Source: Nitrospira sp.
GTDB taxonomy: Bacteria > Nitrospirota > Thermodesulfovibrionia > Thermodesulfovibrionales > Dissulfurispiraceae
Assembly (NCBI GenBank): GCA_002634385.1
Contig: NSJL01000033.1
Coordinates: forward strand, 1-38,387
Direction of reading: 5' to 3'
DNA: 38,387 nucleotides
Shown: piece after piece, positions 7,968-15,091 of the stretch
Position numbering within the stretch: the stretch's first letter is position 1
Layout: every line of letters starts with the position of its first letter
Made by a program: the position numbers and the translations under genes
The notes under the pieces: generated by a model
What the model was told of the DNA's origin: nothing
The model's database searches: none
The model's input: the letters and a program-made list of their open reading frames with translations, nothing else

Positions 7968-9161
7968 TCAGAACGGAATCTCGGTAATGCTGAATATCGC
8001 CATCAGCATGGAGAGCACGATAAAACCGATGACCACCCCCATGCCGAGAATCATGGCAGGCTCGATGAATCCCACAAACCTCTTTATGGCCACCTTGAGG
8101 CTTTTTTCATACGTGGAGGCTACCTTTATCAGCATGGTATCCAACTGCCCGGTCTCCTCACCCACCTTGATCATGGACAGGGCAAGGGGAGGGAAAACTC
8201 CGGCGTTGGACAGGGGAACCGCAATCCCTTTGCCCTCCTTGACCCCCTTCGAGACGCTGTCGACGGCAGAGGCGATGATCCGGTTGCTGATGACATCACG
8301 GGAATTATTCAATGCCTGGAGAAGGGGGACCCCGCTCTTCAGAAGAGTGCCCAGCGTCCTGCAGAAACGTGCGGTCTCAAGCTTTACGATTACGCTCCCC
8401 AGCAGCTTCAGTTTCAGGGAATCCCAGCGCTTGCGTCCCTCATCGGTGCGGATAGAGCTCCTCAGGACAAGATAGCTCCCGATTATGAGCAGCAGGGCGC
8501 CCCACCAGTAGGTTTTCAGGGCAGTGCTGACGGTAAGCAGTACCTGCGTGGGGACGGGAAGCGAAGTTCCCAGCTCGGAAAAAATGACAGAAAACTTGGG
8601 GAGCACATAGGTCAAGAGGACAAGTATGGAGAGTCCCCCGGTGGTCACCAGGATCGCCGGATAGATCATCGCGGAAAACACATGCTCCTTGAGCTCTTTT
8701 GTGGTCTCGAGAAACTCGTTGAGCTTGTCCAGCACGACGTCCAGCACGCCCCCCGCCTCCCCGGCGCGGATCATGTTTACATACAACCGCGGAAATGTTT
8801 CGGGGTGCTTTTGCAGGGCCTCGGAAAAGGCGCTCCCCTCCCTGATGGACTTCAGAATGGACTGGACAATACCCTTCATTTCACTGCTTTCCGATATTTC
8901 GGAGAGGATATTGAGACTCCTGTCCAGGGGAAGTCCCGCGCTCAGAAGTGCGGAGAGCTCCGTGGTGAAAGTGAGGAGGTCCCCGCGGGAAAAACGGACG
9001 GAAAATCTCCTTCTTACGCCTTTCTTCGGGGCGGTAACGGAGAGGGGAATAATGCCGGTAGCCCGCAGCCTCTCGACAGCCGTCCTTTCATCCAGCGCCT
9101 CGATGACCCCTTCCACCACAGCGCCTTCCCGGGTGGTCGCCCTGTAGGAGAAGATAGTCAT
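7968..9161 (-). CDS. gspF: Type II secretion inner-membrane platform protein GspF
   Basis: The 397-residue polytopic protein has two repeated GspF domains (about 65-190 and 265-390), each beginning with a hydrophilic helix bundle (FTTELSALLSAGLPLDRSL; FCRTLGTLLKSGVPLLQAL) and ending in hydrophobic helices. The motif GEETGQLDTML near residue 337 is characteristic. GspF is the central membrane component on which GspE acts to drive pseudopilus assembly. The N-terminal segment SYRATTREGAVVEGVIEA is typical and supports the ATG at 9161, which overlaps the last base of the gspE stop. Confidence 0.95.
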   Translation of the reverse strand: MTIFSYRATTREGAVVEGVIEALDERTAVERLRATGIIPLSVTAPKKGVRRRFSVRFSRGDLLTFTTELSALLSAGLPLDRSLNILSEISESSEMKGIVQSILKSIREGSAFSEALQKHPETFPRLYVNMIRAGEAGGVLDVVLDKLNEFLETTKELKEHVFSAMIYPAILVTTGGLSILVLLTYVLPKFSVIFSELGTSLPVPTQVLLTVSTALKTYWWGALLLIIGSYLVLRSSIRTDEGRKRWDSLKLKLLGSVIVKLETARFCRTLGTLLKSGVPLLQALNNSRDVISNRIIASAVDSVSKGVKEGKGIAVPLSNAGVFPPLALSMIKVGEETGQLDTMLIKVASTYEKSLKVAIKRFVGFIEPAMILGMGVVIGFIVLSMLMAIFSITEIPF

Positions 9162-10714
9162 CAGACCTCCTGGGTCACCCTCAGCACCTCGCTCAGGGTA
9201 GTCATTTCCGTCTTGATCCTCTCCACTCCGTACTCGAGGAGCGTCCTCATTCCGCGCTTCCGCGCCGCCTCCCGTATCCTGTTCGCATCGGCGTTTTTCA
9301 GTATCAGCGAGCGCACCTCATCGTCCACCAGCAGCAACTCGTACAAGCCGGTCCTTCCGTAATAGCCGGTGTAGGAGCATCTCTCACACCCCTTGCCCCG
9401 ATAGAGGGGAATACCGTTCCCCAGCCCGAAGGCATCGAGGTTCGCCTTGCTCCCCACCGGCGCGTCCTCCTCCTTGCAGTCGGGACAGATGACCCTGACA
9501 AGTCTCTGGGCAAGGATCCCCCGGATGGTGGAAGCGAGGAGGAACCTCTCGATACCCATATCGAGGAGCCGCGTCAGTGCAGTGGGGGCGTCGTTCGTAT
9601 GAAGAGTGGAAAAGACCAGGTGTCCGGTCAACGCCGACTGGATAGCGATCTCGGCCGTCTCCATATCCCTTACTTCACCTATCATGATGATATCGGGGTC
9701 CTGCCTGACGATATGCCGCAGGGTATTGGCGAAATTCAGGCCGATCTGGGGCTTCACCTGAATCTGGTTCACCCCCTTCAGCTGGTATTCCACGGGATCT
9801 TCCACCGTGATGATCTTCTTGTCGGGGGAATTGATCTTGTCCAGTGCGCCGTAAAGAGTGGTGGTTTTTCCGCTGCCCGTCGGGCCGGTAACAAGAATGA
9901 TCCCGTTCGGCCTCTCGATAAGCGTATTGAATTCGGAAAGGGTCTGCGGATCGAAACCGAGCTTTTCCAGGTCGATAACGATCCCTTCCTTGCGGAGGAT
10001 TCTCATTACGATACATTCTCCGTACAGCACCGGAATGGTGGAGACCCTCAGGTCCAGTTCCTTGTCACCCACTTTCAGTTTGATGCGGCCGTCCTGGGGG
10101 AGCCTCTTCTCCGCGATATTGAGCTTGGCCATAATTTTCAGACGGGAAACAATAGCGGCCTGCAATTTTTTGGGAACGGACTCCACATCCTGCAGAACAC
10201 CGTCGATACGGTATCTGACCTTCAGCTCGTCTTCAAAAGGCTCCACATGGATGTCGCTCGCCCTGCTCTCCACCGCCCTGGTAATAAGCATGTTCACCAG
10301 CTTGATGATGGGCGCCTCGGAAGCCAGATCCTTCAGGTGCCCGATATCCTCTTCCTCCTCCCGGAGGAATTCGACACCCTTTTCCCCGATATCCTCGATG
10401 ATCCGGTTTATATTCTGTGCCTCCTGCTCGTAAAAACTCCTGATATACTCTTCAATGGTTCCGACATCCGCCGCATAGGTCATGATCGTGGCGGACAGTG
10501 CGACACGCAGGGCATCGAGGGCATCGCCGTCTCCAGGGTTTGCCATGGCGACTTTCAGGACGTTGTTCTTGAATTCGAGGGGGACGATCCGGTGCTCCTG
10601 GATGAAACGGGATGAAATTCCGTCGAGGACGAGGGGAACCTTCGGAAACTCTTCTGCATGCAAAAACGGAGGCTTATTAAGGGAAGAAGCTTTCTCAGAC
10701 ATAGGTAACACCAT
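9161..10714 (-). CDS. gspE: Type II secretion ATPase GspE
   Basis: The 517-residue cytoplasmic ATPase powers pseudopilus extension. It has an N-terminal MshEN-type domain (about 20-120), then the secretion-ATPase core with EAPIIKLVN, Walker A GPTGSGKTTT (277-286), the Asp box (ITVEDPVEY, 302-310), Walker B (DIIMIGEVRD, 341-350) and the His box (STLHTNDA, 369-376). A zinc-binding four-cysteine loop follows (C410, C413, C443, C446). ATG codons exist at 10714 and 10702; neither has a good ribosome-binding site, so the exact start is open. It is the first gene of the nine-gene operon. No convincing promoter was identified just upstream, though the leader is AT-rich. Confidence 0.95.
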   Translation of the reverse strand: MVLPMSEKASSLNKPPFLHAEEFPKVPLVLDGISSRFIQEHRIVPLEFKNNVLKVAMANPGDGDALDALRVALSATIMTYAADVGTIEEYIRSFYEQEAQNINRIIEDIGEKGVEFLREEEEDIGHLKDLASEAPIIKLVNMLITRAVESRASDIHVEPFEDELKVRYRIDGVLQDVESVPKKLQAAIVSRLKIMAKLNIAEKRLPQDGRIKLKVGDKELDLRVSTIPVLYGECIVMRILRKEGIVIDLEKLGFDPQTLSEFNTLIERPNGIILVTGPTGSGKTTTLYGALDKINSPDKKIITVEDPVEYQLKGVNQIQVKPQIGLNFANTLRHIVRQDPDIIMIGEVRDMETAEIAIQSALTGHLVFSTLHTNDAPTALTRLLDMGIERFLLASTIRGILAQRLVRVICPDCKEEDAPVGSKANLDAFGLGNGIPLYRGKGCERCSYTGYYGRTGLYELLLVDDEVRSLILKNADANRIREAARKRGMRTLLEYGVERIKTEMTTLSEVLRVTQEV

Positions 10715-10962
10715 TTTACGTGGGTTAGCGCTCTGTACAAAAATTATTCATTTCGACAGCAACCCAAATGAAATCAGACTTTAAGCAAGACGTTACTGAA
10801 AGAAGGAGTACAACATACTGCACTGTATGCAACCTTTCACGTCTACCACAATTTATTCATTATAAGCCATTGCCGGTGAAAATTGCCATACAGTAACAAG
10901 CATCGCACACTTCGTGTCACGAGTCAAGGGGGGTAAGTGGACACCGTTAAAGGGCAAAAAAT
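10715..10962. other. Non-coding AT-rich stretch upstream of gspE
   Basis: About 250 bases lie between gspE and the Fn3 remnant. There is a small imperfect palindrome with arms CATAC/GTATG (10814-10829). A possible minus-strand promoter for the T2SS operon is TTGCTG, 17 bases, TGTACA, around 10760-10730, but the match is weak. No gene, RNA or repeat was recognised. Confidence 0.3.
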
Positions 10963-11234
10963 CTATTGTGCTTTCCGGTAGCCGGTGTTCGGGCTGCTGT
11001 AATCGTTTTCCACTCCTGTTCCGTTAATCGCGATGACAAAATAGGAATAGCTCTTCCGGGAAATGCCGGAGGTATCGTTAAAGCTCGCACTATTGTCCCC
11101 ACTTTTGATTTCTTGCCGTCCGCTTTCTCCGCCCGGTATACGGCATAGGATGCGGCAGAGGATATGGAACTCCAGGACAGTGCCACTTTATCCGTGTACG
11201 TACTGTCGCTGCCCCCTTGCTGCCTCCCCTCCAA
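10963..11234 (-). pseudogene. Fibronectin type III domain remnant, frameshifted and 5'-truncated
   Basis: On the minus strand the segment reads DKVALSWSSISSAASYAVYR, a clear Fn3 beta-strand pattern (V.LSW..V..A.SY.VYR). It continues ADGKKSKVGT and then loses frame. In the adjacent frame it resumes as SASFNDTSGISRKSYSYFVI and ends ...NTGYRKAQ followed by a stop at 10963-10965. Restoring one G near 11098 joins the frames into one Fn3 domain with the usual Y.Y.V.A.N..G ending. Upstream of 11234 there is no sign of the rest of the gene. Such domains come from secreted or surface proteins, plausible former T2SS substrates (inference). It lies between the T2SS operon and the divergent gntR promoter. 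Confidence 0.6.
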
Positions 11235-11255
11235 AAATGAAAAAAAACTTTTCTC

Positions 11256-11284
11256 TTGACAAAGATACGATTTACCGGTACTAT
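11256..11284 (+). promoter_or_regulatory. Strong sigma-70 promoter of the gntR gene
   Basis: TTGACA (11256-11261), a 17-base spacer and TACTAT (11279-11284) give a near-consensus promoter with a predicted start around 11291. It lies 30 bases before the gntR start codon and is overlapped on its downstream side by the putative operator, a layout expected for autorepression. Confidence 0.75.
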
Positions 11285-11298
11285 CTTGTCATTACAAG
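11285..11298. promoter_or_regulatory. Putative GntR operator 1 (CTTGT-CATT-ACAAG)
   Basis: A perfect inverted repeat with five-base arms (CTTGT/ACAAG) and a four-base centre lies immediately after the -10 box and over the predicted transcription start of gntR. The core GT-N4-AC pattern matches what is known for GntR-family operators. The 15-mer TGTCATTACAAGTTA (11287-11301) recurs exactly downstream of gntR, which supports a specific site. Confidence 0.6.
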
Positions 11299-11314
11299 TT
11301 AAGGAGTCTTTTGC

Positions 11315-12118
11315 ATGTCTTTCGAAAATATCGCATCAAATGTGTCCGAGGCGCAGGGCGCAATCAATAAGAGGTCGCCTATCCCAGCCTACAATCAACT
11401 CATTGAAATCATTTATCAACAAATAAAGAACAGGGATTTTCAGCCGAACGAGATGCTGCCGTCCGAAACTGAGCTCTGCAAGCGGTACGGTATCAGCAGG
11501 ACCACGGTCCGGGAGGCCTTGCGGAGATTAACACTGGATGGGGTGCTCTATACCATTAAAGGGAAAGGCACTTTTGTCGCCGAACCAAAGCTGGACCAGA
11601 TAATGATAAAAATACCCGATTTTTATGAAGATATGGCGGAACGGGGGCTTAAACCCGACGTCAAGGTCCTCGAGGTGAAGGTCGTCAGTGCCACCAGCCT
11701 GGTCTCGAAAAAACTGATGGTGCCCCTCGACGAGAAAGTGTTTCGTATCAAGCGTCTCTTCCTTGCCGACAAGAAACCCTATGTTCTTGAAAGAAAATTC
11801 ATTGTCTGTAAAGATTGCAAAATTCTCAACTCCTTTCCTGATGAAGATATCCTGTCGGTCAAGGACCAGGCTGTCTTCGATGTGCTGGCCGGGAGGTGTC
11901 ATATCTGCAGCGAGTATGCGCAGGTAACCATCGAGGCCACCACCGTCCGGCCTGATGAAGCAGGGTACCTTGAGGTCCCTTCAGGGTCGCTCGCTTTCTA
12001 CGTTGATCTTGTCGCATACAAGAAAGATGATGTGCCGTGCGGATGGATCGCATCGATCTATAGAGGCGACCTTTACCGTTTCAAAACAAAAATTAACAAT
12101 TATTCCCTAAGCGAATAA
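11315..12118 (+). CDS. GntR-family transcriptional regulator (HutC/UTRA type)
   Basis: The 267-residue protein has an N-terminal winged helix-turn-helix (about 23-92; LPSETELCKRYGISRTTVRE is the recognition region, followed by the wing IKGKGTFVA). A C-terminal UTRA ligand-binding domain follows (about 110-262; VLEVKVVSATSLVSKKL, FRIKRLFLADKKPYVLER, GSLAFYVDLVAYK). HutC-type members bind a small metabolite in the UTRA domain and release their operator. A start at 11315 is supported by AAGGAG eight bases upstream. The likely ligand is a metabolite of the downstream operon, but it cannot be read from sequence. Four cysteines around residues 168-196 (CKDCK and RCHIC) are unusual for UTRA and could bind a metal or sense redox state; that is inference. 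Confidence 0.92.
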   Translation: MSFENIASNVSEAQGAINKRSPIPAYNQLIEIIYQQIKNRDFQPNEMLPSETELCKRYGISRTTVREALRRLTLDGVLYTIKGKGTFVAEPKLDQIMIKIPDFYEDMAERGLKPDVKVLEVKVVSATSLVSKKLMVPLDEKVFRIKRLFLADKKPYVLERKFIVCKDCKILNSFPDEDILSVKDQAVFDVLAGRCHICSEYAQVTIEATTVRPDEAGYLEVPSGSLAFYVDLVAYKKDDVPCGWIASIYRGDLYRFKTKINNYSLSE

Positions 12119-12136
12119 TTTTTTTGCTTTTTATCA

Positions 12137-12146
12137 TGTCATTACA
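12137..12146. promoter_or_regulatory. Putative GntR operator 2 (TGT-CATT-ACA)
   Basis: Fifteen bases (12137-12151) repeat exactly the sequence at operator 1 (11287-11301), here between the gntR stop and the next gene. The arms are TGT/ACA around the same CATT centre. A weak promoter-like pair (TTGCTT near 12125 and an AT-rich -10 region near 12148) overlaps it. This suggests gntR controls both itself and the downstream genes. Confidence 0.55.
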
Positions 12147-12171
12147 AGTTATTACTTATTATTAGCAGTCA

Positions 12172-12198
12172 AGAAAGGAGGTGATTGCGATGCGATAA
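12172..12198 (+). promoter_or_regulatory. Ideal Shine-Dalgarno followed by a two-codon minigene (ATG CGA TAA)
   Basis: A perfect anti-16S match, AAAGGAGGTGAT (about 12174-12185), is followed at normal spacing by ATG CGA TAA (12190-12198). It therefore encodes only Met-Arg, 57 bases before the preferred start of the next gene and in the same frame. It could be a translational control element or the scar of an older start broken by a stop codon. Confidence 0.45.
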
Positions 12199-12255
12199 GC
12201 AGGAAGAGGGCGTTCTATGCAGGGAGGTACATCTTTTCTGAAAGGGAGGCGCACA

Positions 12256-12735
12256 ATGAGGCTAACGGATGAAATGAAAGACACTCTCAAAATCATAGGA
12301 AAAGGAGGTGTTGTAGTTCACCTGACAACCTGCAGTGCAGAAGGAAAATGCAACACGGTGGGAGAGAGGTTTATCTCGGTAGTCAAAGACGAGTATATCC
12401 TCATTGCGGATATGTTTGCACAAAAGACGAAAGTGAACCTTCAGGAAAACCCTGTTGCGGTCATTACAGTGGCACATCCGGTAAAGAACAGGACCTGGGC
12501 GTTCCGCGGGCCTATGACCTGTCTCATTCCAGGACTTCCTCCTGATTACGAGTTCCATGGACTCAATGCCAAAGAGGTCCTCGATGAATGGAGCAATTGG
12601 GGCGAAAAGGAGCCCCCCGATGAGGTTCCTCCCGACATCAGACCCCCGGTATGCATGCAGCGGGGTGTTATTGCAATGAAAGTCGAGGAATGCTACAGCT
12701 TCAAACCTGACGAATCAGGAAAAAGAATCTTGTAG
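12256..12735 (+). CDS. Pyridoxamine 5'-phosphate oxidase-like (FMN split-barrel) protein, copy 1
   Basis: The 159-residue protein has the features of the PNPOx-like split beta-barrel superfamily, which binds FMN or F420-type flavins: GGVVVHLTTCSAEGKCNTVG, KDEYILIADMFAQKT and NLQENPVAVITVAHP. Members act as flavin reductases or oxidases; the substrate here is unknown. The ATG at 12256 is preferred over 12217 because GGGAGG precedes it by six bases and homologue-like sequence starts there. The C-terminal phrase VEECYSFKPDESGKRI closely resembles VKEIYCTKPGPEAGKRL in the next gene, so the two are tandem paralogues. Copy 1 has an extra Pro-rich insertion near residues 115-135. It is the first full-length gene of the GntR-flanked operon. 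Confidence 0.75.
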   Translation: MRLTDEMKDTLKIIGKGGVVVHLTTCSAEGKCNTVGERFISVVKDEYILIADMFAQKTKVNLQENPVAVITVAHPVKNRTWAFRGPMTCLIPGLPPDYEFHGLNAKEVLDEWSNWGEKEPPDEVPPDIRPPVCMQRGVIAMKVEECYSFKPDESGKRIL

Positions 12736-12748
12736 GGAGGAGGATGCG

Positions 12749-13162
12749 ATGGCGCACTTGACAACCCGCATGGTGAATTGGCTCGAAGCTCTCGGAGCGC
12801 ACATAGGGACCGCGACAAAAAACGGTTTTCCTACGGCAATTGTCGTGGAAAAAGCCAAGGTGGAGGGGAGCAGCACCGTGATTTTTCCCCTGACTGCCGC
12901 TCAAATAAGCCATATCAAAAGCAATATTACGGAAAACCCGTATGTTTCGGTTGGTCCGGGAGGCCTCGGTTGTGTCCGGGCGCCCTACCAGTTAAAAGGA
13001 AATGCCCGGATAGAGGGAGAGAAGCTTATGGTCGAGGTAAAAGAGATTTACTGTACGAAACCGGGACCTGAGGCGGGCAAAAGGCTGGATGTGCTTTCCC
13101 CCACTGAAATCGAAGAGTTCGATCAGAGTCGCTGGAAGGATTTGACACCGCCGGGAGAGTGA
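12749..13162 (+). CDS. Pyridoxamine 5'-phosphate oxidase-like (FMN split-barrel) protein, copy 2
   Basis: The 137-residue paralogue of the preceding gene lies 13 bases downstream with a good GGAGG site. It shows the same fold order: ATKNGFPTAIVVEKAKVEG, VIFPLTAAQISHIKSNITEN, PYVSVGPG, and a final strand VEVKEIYCTKPG. Split-barrel flavoproteins act as dimers with flavin at the interface, so the two adjacent products could form a heterodimer; that is inference. Substrate and exact cofactor are unknown. Confidence 0.7.
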   Translation: MAHLTTRMVNWLEALGAHIGTATKNGFPTAIVVEKAKVEGSSTVIFPLTAAQISHIKSNITENPYVSVGPGGLGCVRAPYQLKGNARIEGEKLMVEVKEIYCTKPGPEAGKRLDVLSPTEIEEFDQSRWKDLTPPGE

Positions 13163-13181
13163 GAGTTCGTGGAGAGTAGTC

Positions 13182-13224
13182 CCGCGGAGGAACGGGGAAC
13201 TGCACAGCGTATCATGCTCCGCGG
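13182..13224 (+). other. Stem-loop 1 in the leader of the ferredoxin/carbonic anhydrase gene
   Basis: A perfect eight-base inverted repeat, CCGCGGAG (13182-13189) and CTCCGCGG (13217-13224), encloses a 27-base loop in the 185-base gap. There is no T-run after it, so it is not an ordinary terminator. It may be mRNA structure controlling the downstream gene or stabilising the upstream transcript. Confidence 0.4.
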
Positions 13225-13248
13225 CGAATACCATTTTTATGCATCCGT

Positions 13249-13301
13249 CCCCCTGAGGAGAGTGGATTCCCCTCCTCACCGTTTCCCTCTCCTCAAGGGG
13301 G
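13249..13301 (+). other. Stem-loop 2 in the leader of the ferredoxin/carbonic anhydrase gene
   Basis: CCCCCTGAGGAGAG (13249-13262) pairs with CTCTCCTCAAGGGGG (13287-13301) with one bulged A. This is a roughly 14-bp GC-rich stem with a 24-base loop, 46 bases before the next start codon. No U-tract follows. Inner alternative pairing (GAGGAG with CTCCTC at 13271-13276) would allow switching between forms. Confidence 0.45.
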
Positions 13302-13347
13302 AGAAACATTCCGCGCTATTTATAACTCTTTGTACAGGGGAGGCTCC

Positions 13348-14121
13348 ATGGGTATGGAAACAAAAGAGAGGGAGGAAACACTCCTTGCACAAAAAGCCCT
13401 GCCGTGGGTTATTCCGGCCCAGTGCGAGGGCTGTGCCGAGTGCGTCAATGCGTGTCCTGTCCACGGACTCGATATGTGGGAGACGGAGAACGAAGGAATC
13501 TTTATTCCGTGGCTGTCAAATCCCGATGCCTGTATCGGCTGCGGCAAATGCGAGCGCGCCTGCACGTGGGGCGCCGTCAGTCTCACTTCCTATGTCGAGG
13601 ACGCGCGGGTGAGGTTTCTCACGAAGAGGCCGCATGGGTTGCTCATGGCCGATGAGAGGAAAAAATTCAATCTCAGGGAGGTCGCATCCCGGAAAATCGC
13701 CATCATGCTCTGCATGGACTGCAGATTGAACATCGAGGAGATTCTTCAGCAGAACAGGGATAATGCATATATACTGCGGAATGCAGGGCTTCTTATCGAC
13801 AATTCCGAACTGCGTTCCCTTGCGTTCTCCTCAGAGCTTTTCAAAGTGAGAGAAATACTCCTTGTGGGTCACCGGGACTGCAGGATCCGGGAGGCAAATA
13901 TACGGGTAATGGCGGATGAGCTCGAAAAAAAGCTGTGCCATGCGGACGGCAGCACTGACCGGAAAAGCCTTAAGGCACTCCTTAAGAGCTTCAGGGACCC
14001 CGAAGCAAACGTACGAAAACAGGCGGAGGTGATCCGGCGATCAGGCCTTTTTCCTGAAGACCTACCAATATCCGGGGTTATGTATGAAGAGTTTACCGGG
14101 AACATATTCAAGCTCTTCTGA
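13348..14121 (+). CDS. Ferredoxin / beta-carbonic anhydrase fusion protein
   Basis: The 257-residue protein has two parts. Residues 20-80 form a 2[4Fe-4S] ferredoxin domain: CEGCAECVNACP (C26, C29, C32, C36) and CIGCGKCERACT (C62, C65, C68, C72). Residues about 115-257 match small beta-class carbonic anhydrases of the Rv1284 type: IAIMLCMDCRLNIE supplies zinc ligand C122 and the D124/R126 dyad, ILRNAGLLIDNSELRSLAF is the conserved core, and LLVGHRDC gives ligands H175 and C178. The C-terminal GVMYEEFTGNIFKL matches the family end. The usual Gly after HxxC is Arg here. The ATG at 13348 has GGGGAGG upstream. Joining an electron-carrying domain to a CO2-hydrating domain is unusual and suggests a role in a redox reaction that uses or releases CO2 (inference). 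Whether it is catalytic is unknown. Confidence 0.8.
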   Translation: MGMETKEREETLLAQKALPWVIPAQCEGCAECVNACPVHGLDMWETENEGIFIPWLSNPDACIGCGKCERACTWGAVSLTSYVEDARVRFLTKRPHGLLMADERKKFNLREVASRKIAIMLCMDCRLNIEEILQQNRDNAYILRNAGLLIDNSELRSLAFSSELFKVREILLVGHRDCRIREANIRVMADELEKKLCHADGSTDRKSLKALLKSFRDPEANVRKQAEVIRRSGLFPEDLPISGVMYEEFTGNIFKLF

Positions 14122-14199
14122 ATACTCTTGCCCGAAAGAGAGAAACGGATCCCTCGTGTCTGTCCGGGCGGGAAGTCATCTATTTCAAGAGGAGGACTC

Positions 14200-15078
14200 A
14201 TGAAAACAACCATAGAGGCTCTGGAAAAAGTGGAAGCGGTAGTGACTATCCTTGTGGATAACACCATAATGGAGCTCATTCCGGGAAGCAAAATGATCAG
14301 CCGTCTCTCCAGGCCGAGCTCGAGCTTCATCGCCGAGCACGGCTTCTCGGCGTTGATAGAGACAGAGGGCAAAAGAATCCTTGTCGATACGGGAGCGACG
14401 GGGATTGCCCTGGACCATAACCTCCGCCTGGTAGGCCTGGCTGTCAACGATATCGACGTCGTCTTCCTCTCCCATGGCCACAATGACCATACGGGAGGGC
14501 TCCACAAAGTGAAAGGGAGAATCATAGCGCATCCTGATTCATTCTTTCAGCGCTACCTCGTGCCCAGGGAGGGGGTAAGCTACGAGCTGACGAGCCCGGA
14601 CCTCGATCCCGAAAAACACGCGGCGGAGTTTCACAAGGAGCCGGTCAAATTATCGGCGGGCGTTGTCACGACGGGGGAGGTCCCGCGGATCCACGAATGG
14701 GAGGAGTTGAACATCTTCAGAATAAGAAAGGAGGGTGAAATGCTCTCCGACAGAGTCCTCGACGATCAGGGGGTGGTCATCAACACACAGAAAGGACTTG
14801 TCATTATTGCGGGATGCAGCCATGCCGGGATCATCAATACAATTGAGCAGGCAATAAAGGTGACCGGCGTAGACGACATCCACTGCGTCATCGGAGGATT
14901 CCATCTGATAGGTCCGGGAGAGAGCAAGATCGAAAGGACGATAGACGAATTGAAGCGGCTCCAGGTGCAGAAGATAGTCCCCATTCACTGCACCGGTTTT
15001 GAAGCGATCAAAAGGATATCGATGGCGATGCCGGATGAATTTGAATACGGTACCGCAGGGTGCAGGATGGCTTTCTGA
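14200..15078 (+). CDS. MBL-fold metallohydrolase (dihydropterin/RFA-P synthase-like)
   Basis: The 292-residue protein has the metallo-beta-lactamase metal motif SHGHNDHTGG (H92, H94, D96, H97), ILVDTGATG before it, and the later ligands in IIAGCSHAGIINTI and VPIHCTGFEA. The arrangement with GCSHAGI and IGGFHL matches proteins annotated as 7,8-dihydropterin-6-yl-methyl-4-(ribofuranosyl)aminobenzene 5'-phosphate synthase-like hydrolases, whose true substrates are mostly untested. The frame opens earlier, but the ATG at 14200 follows AAGAGGAGGACTC and gives a typical N-terminus. It is the last gene of the GntR-associated operon, 78 bases after the ferredoxin/carbonic anhydrase gene, and is followed by a strong terminator. 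Confidence 0.82.
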   Translation: MKTTIEALEKVEAVVTILVDNTIMELIPGSKMISRLSRPSSSFIAEHGFSALIETEGKRILVDTGATGIALDHNLRLVGLAVNDIDVVFLSHGHNDHTGGLHKVKGRIIAHPDSFFQRYLVPREGVSYELTSPDLDPEKHAAEFHKEPVKLSAGVVTTGEVPRIHEWEELNIFRIRKEGEMLSDRVLDDQGVVINTQKGLVIIAGCSHAGIINTIEQAIKVTGVDDIHCVIGGFHLIGPGESKIERTIDELKRLQVQKIVPIHCTGFEAIKRISMAMPDEFEYGTAGCRMAF

Positions 15079-15091
15079 GCCGGAAACAGAA

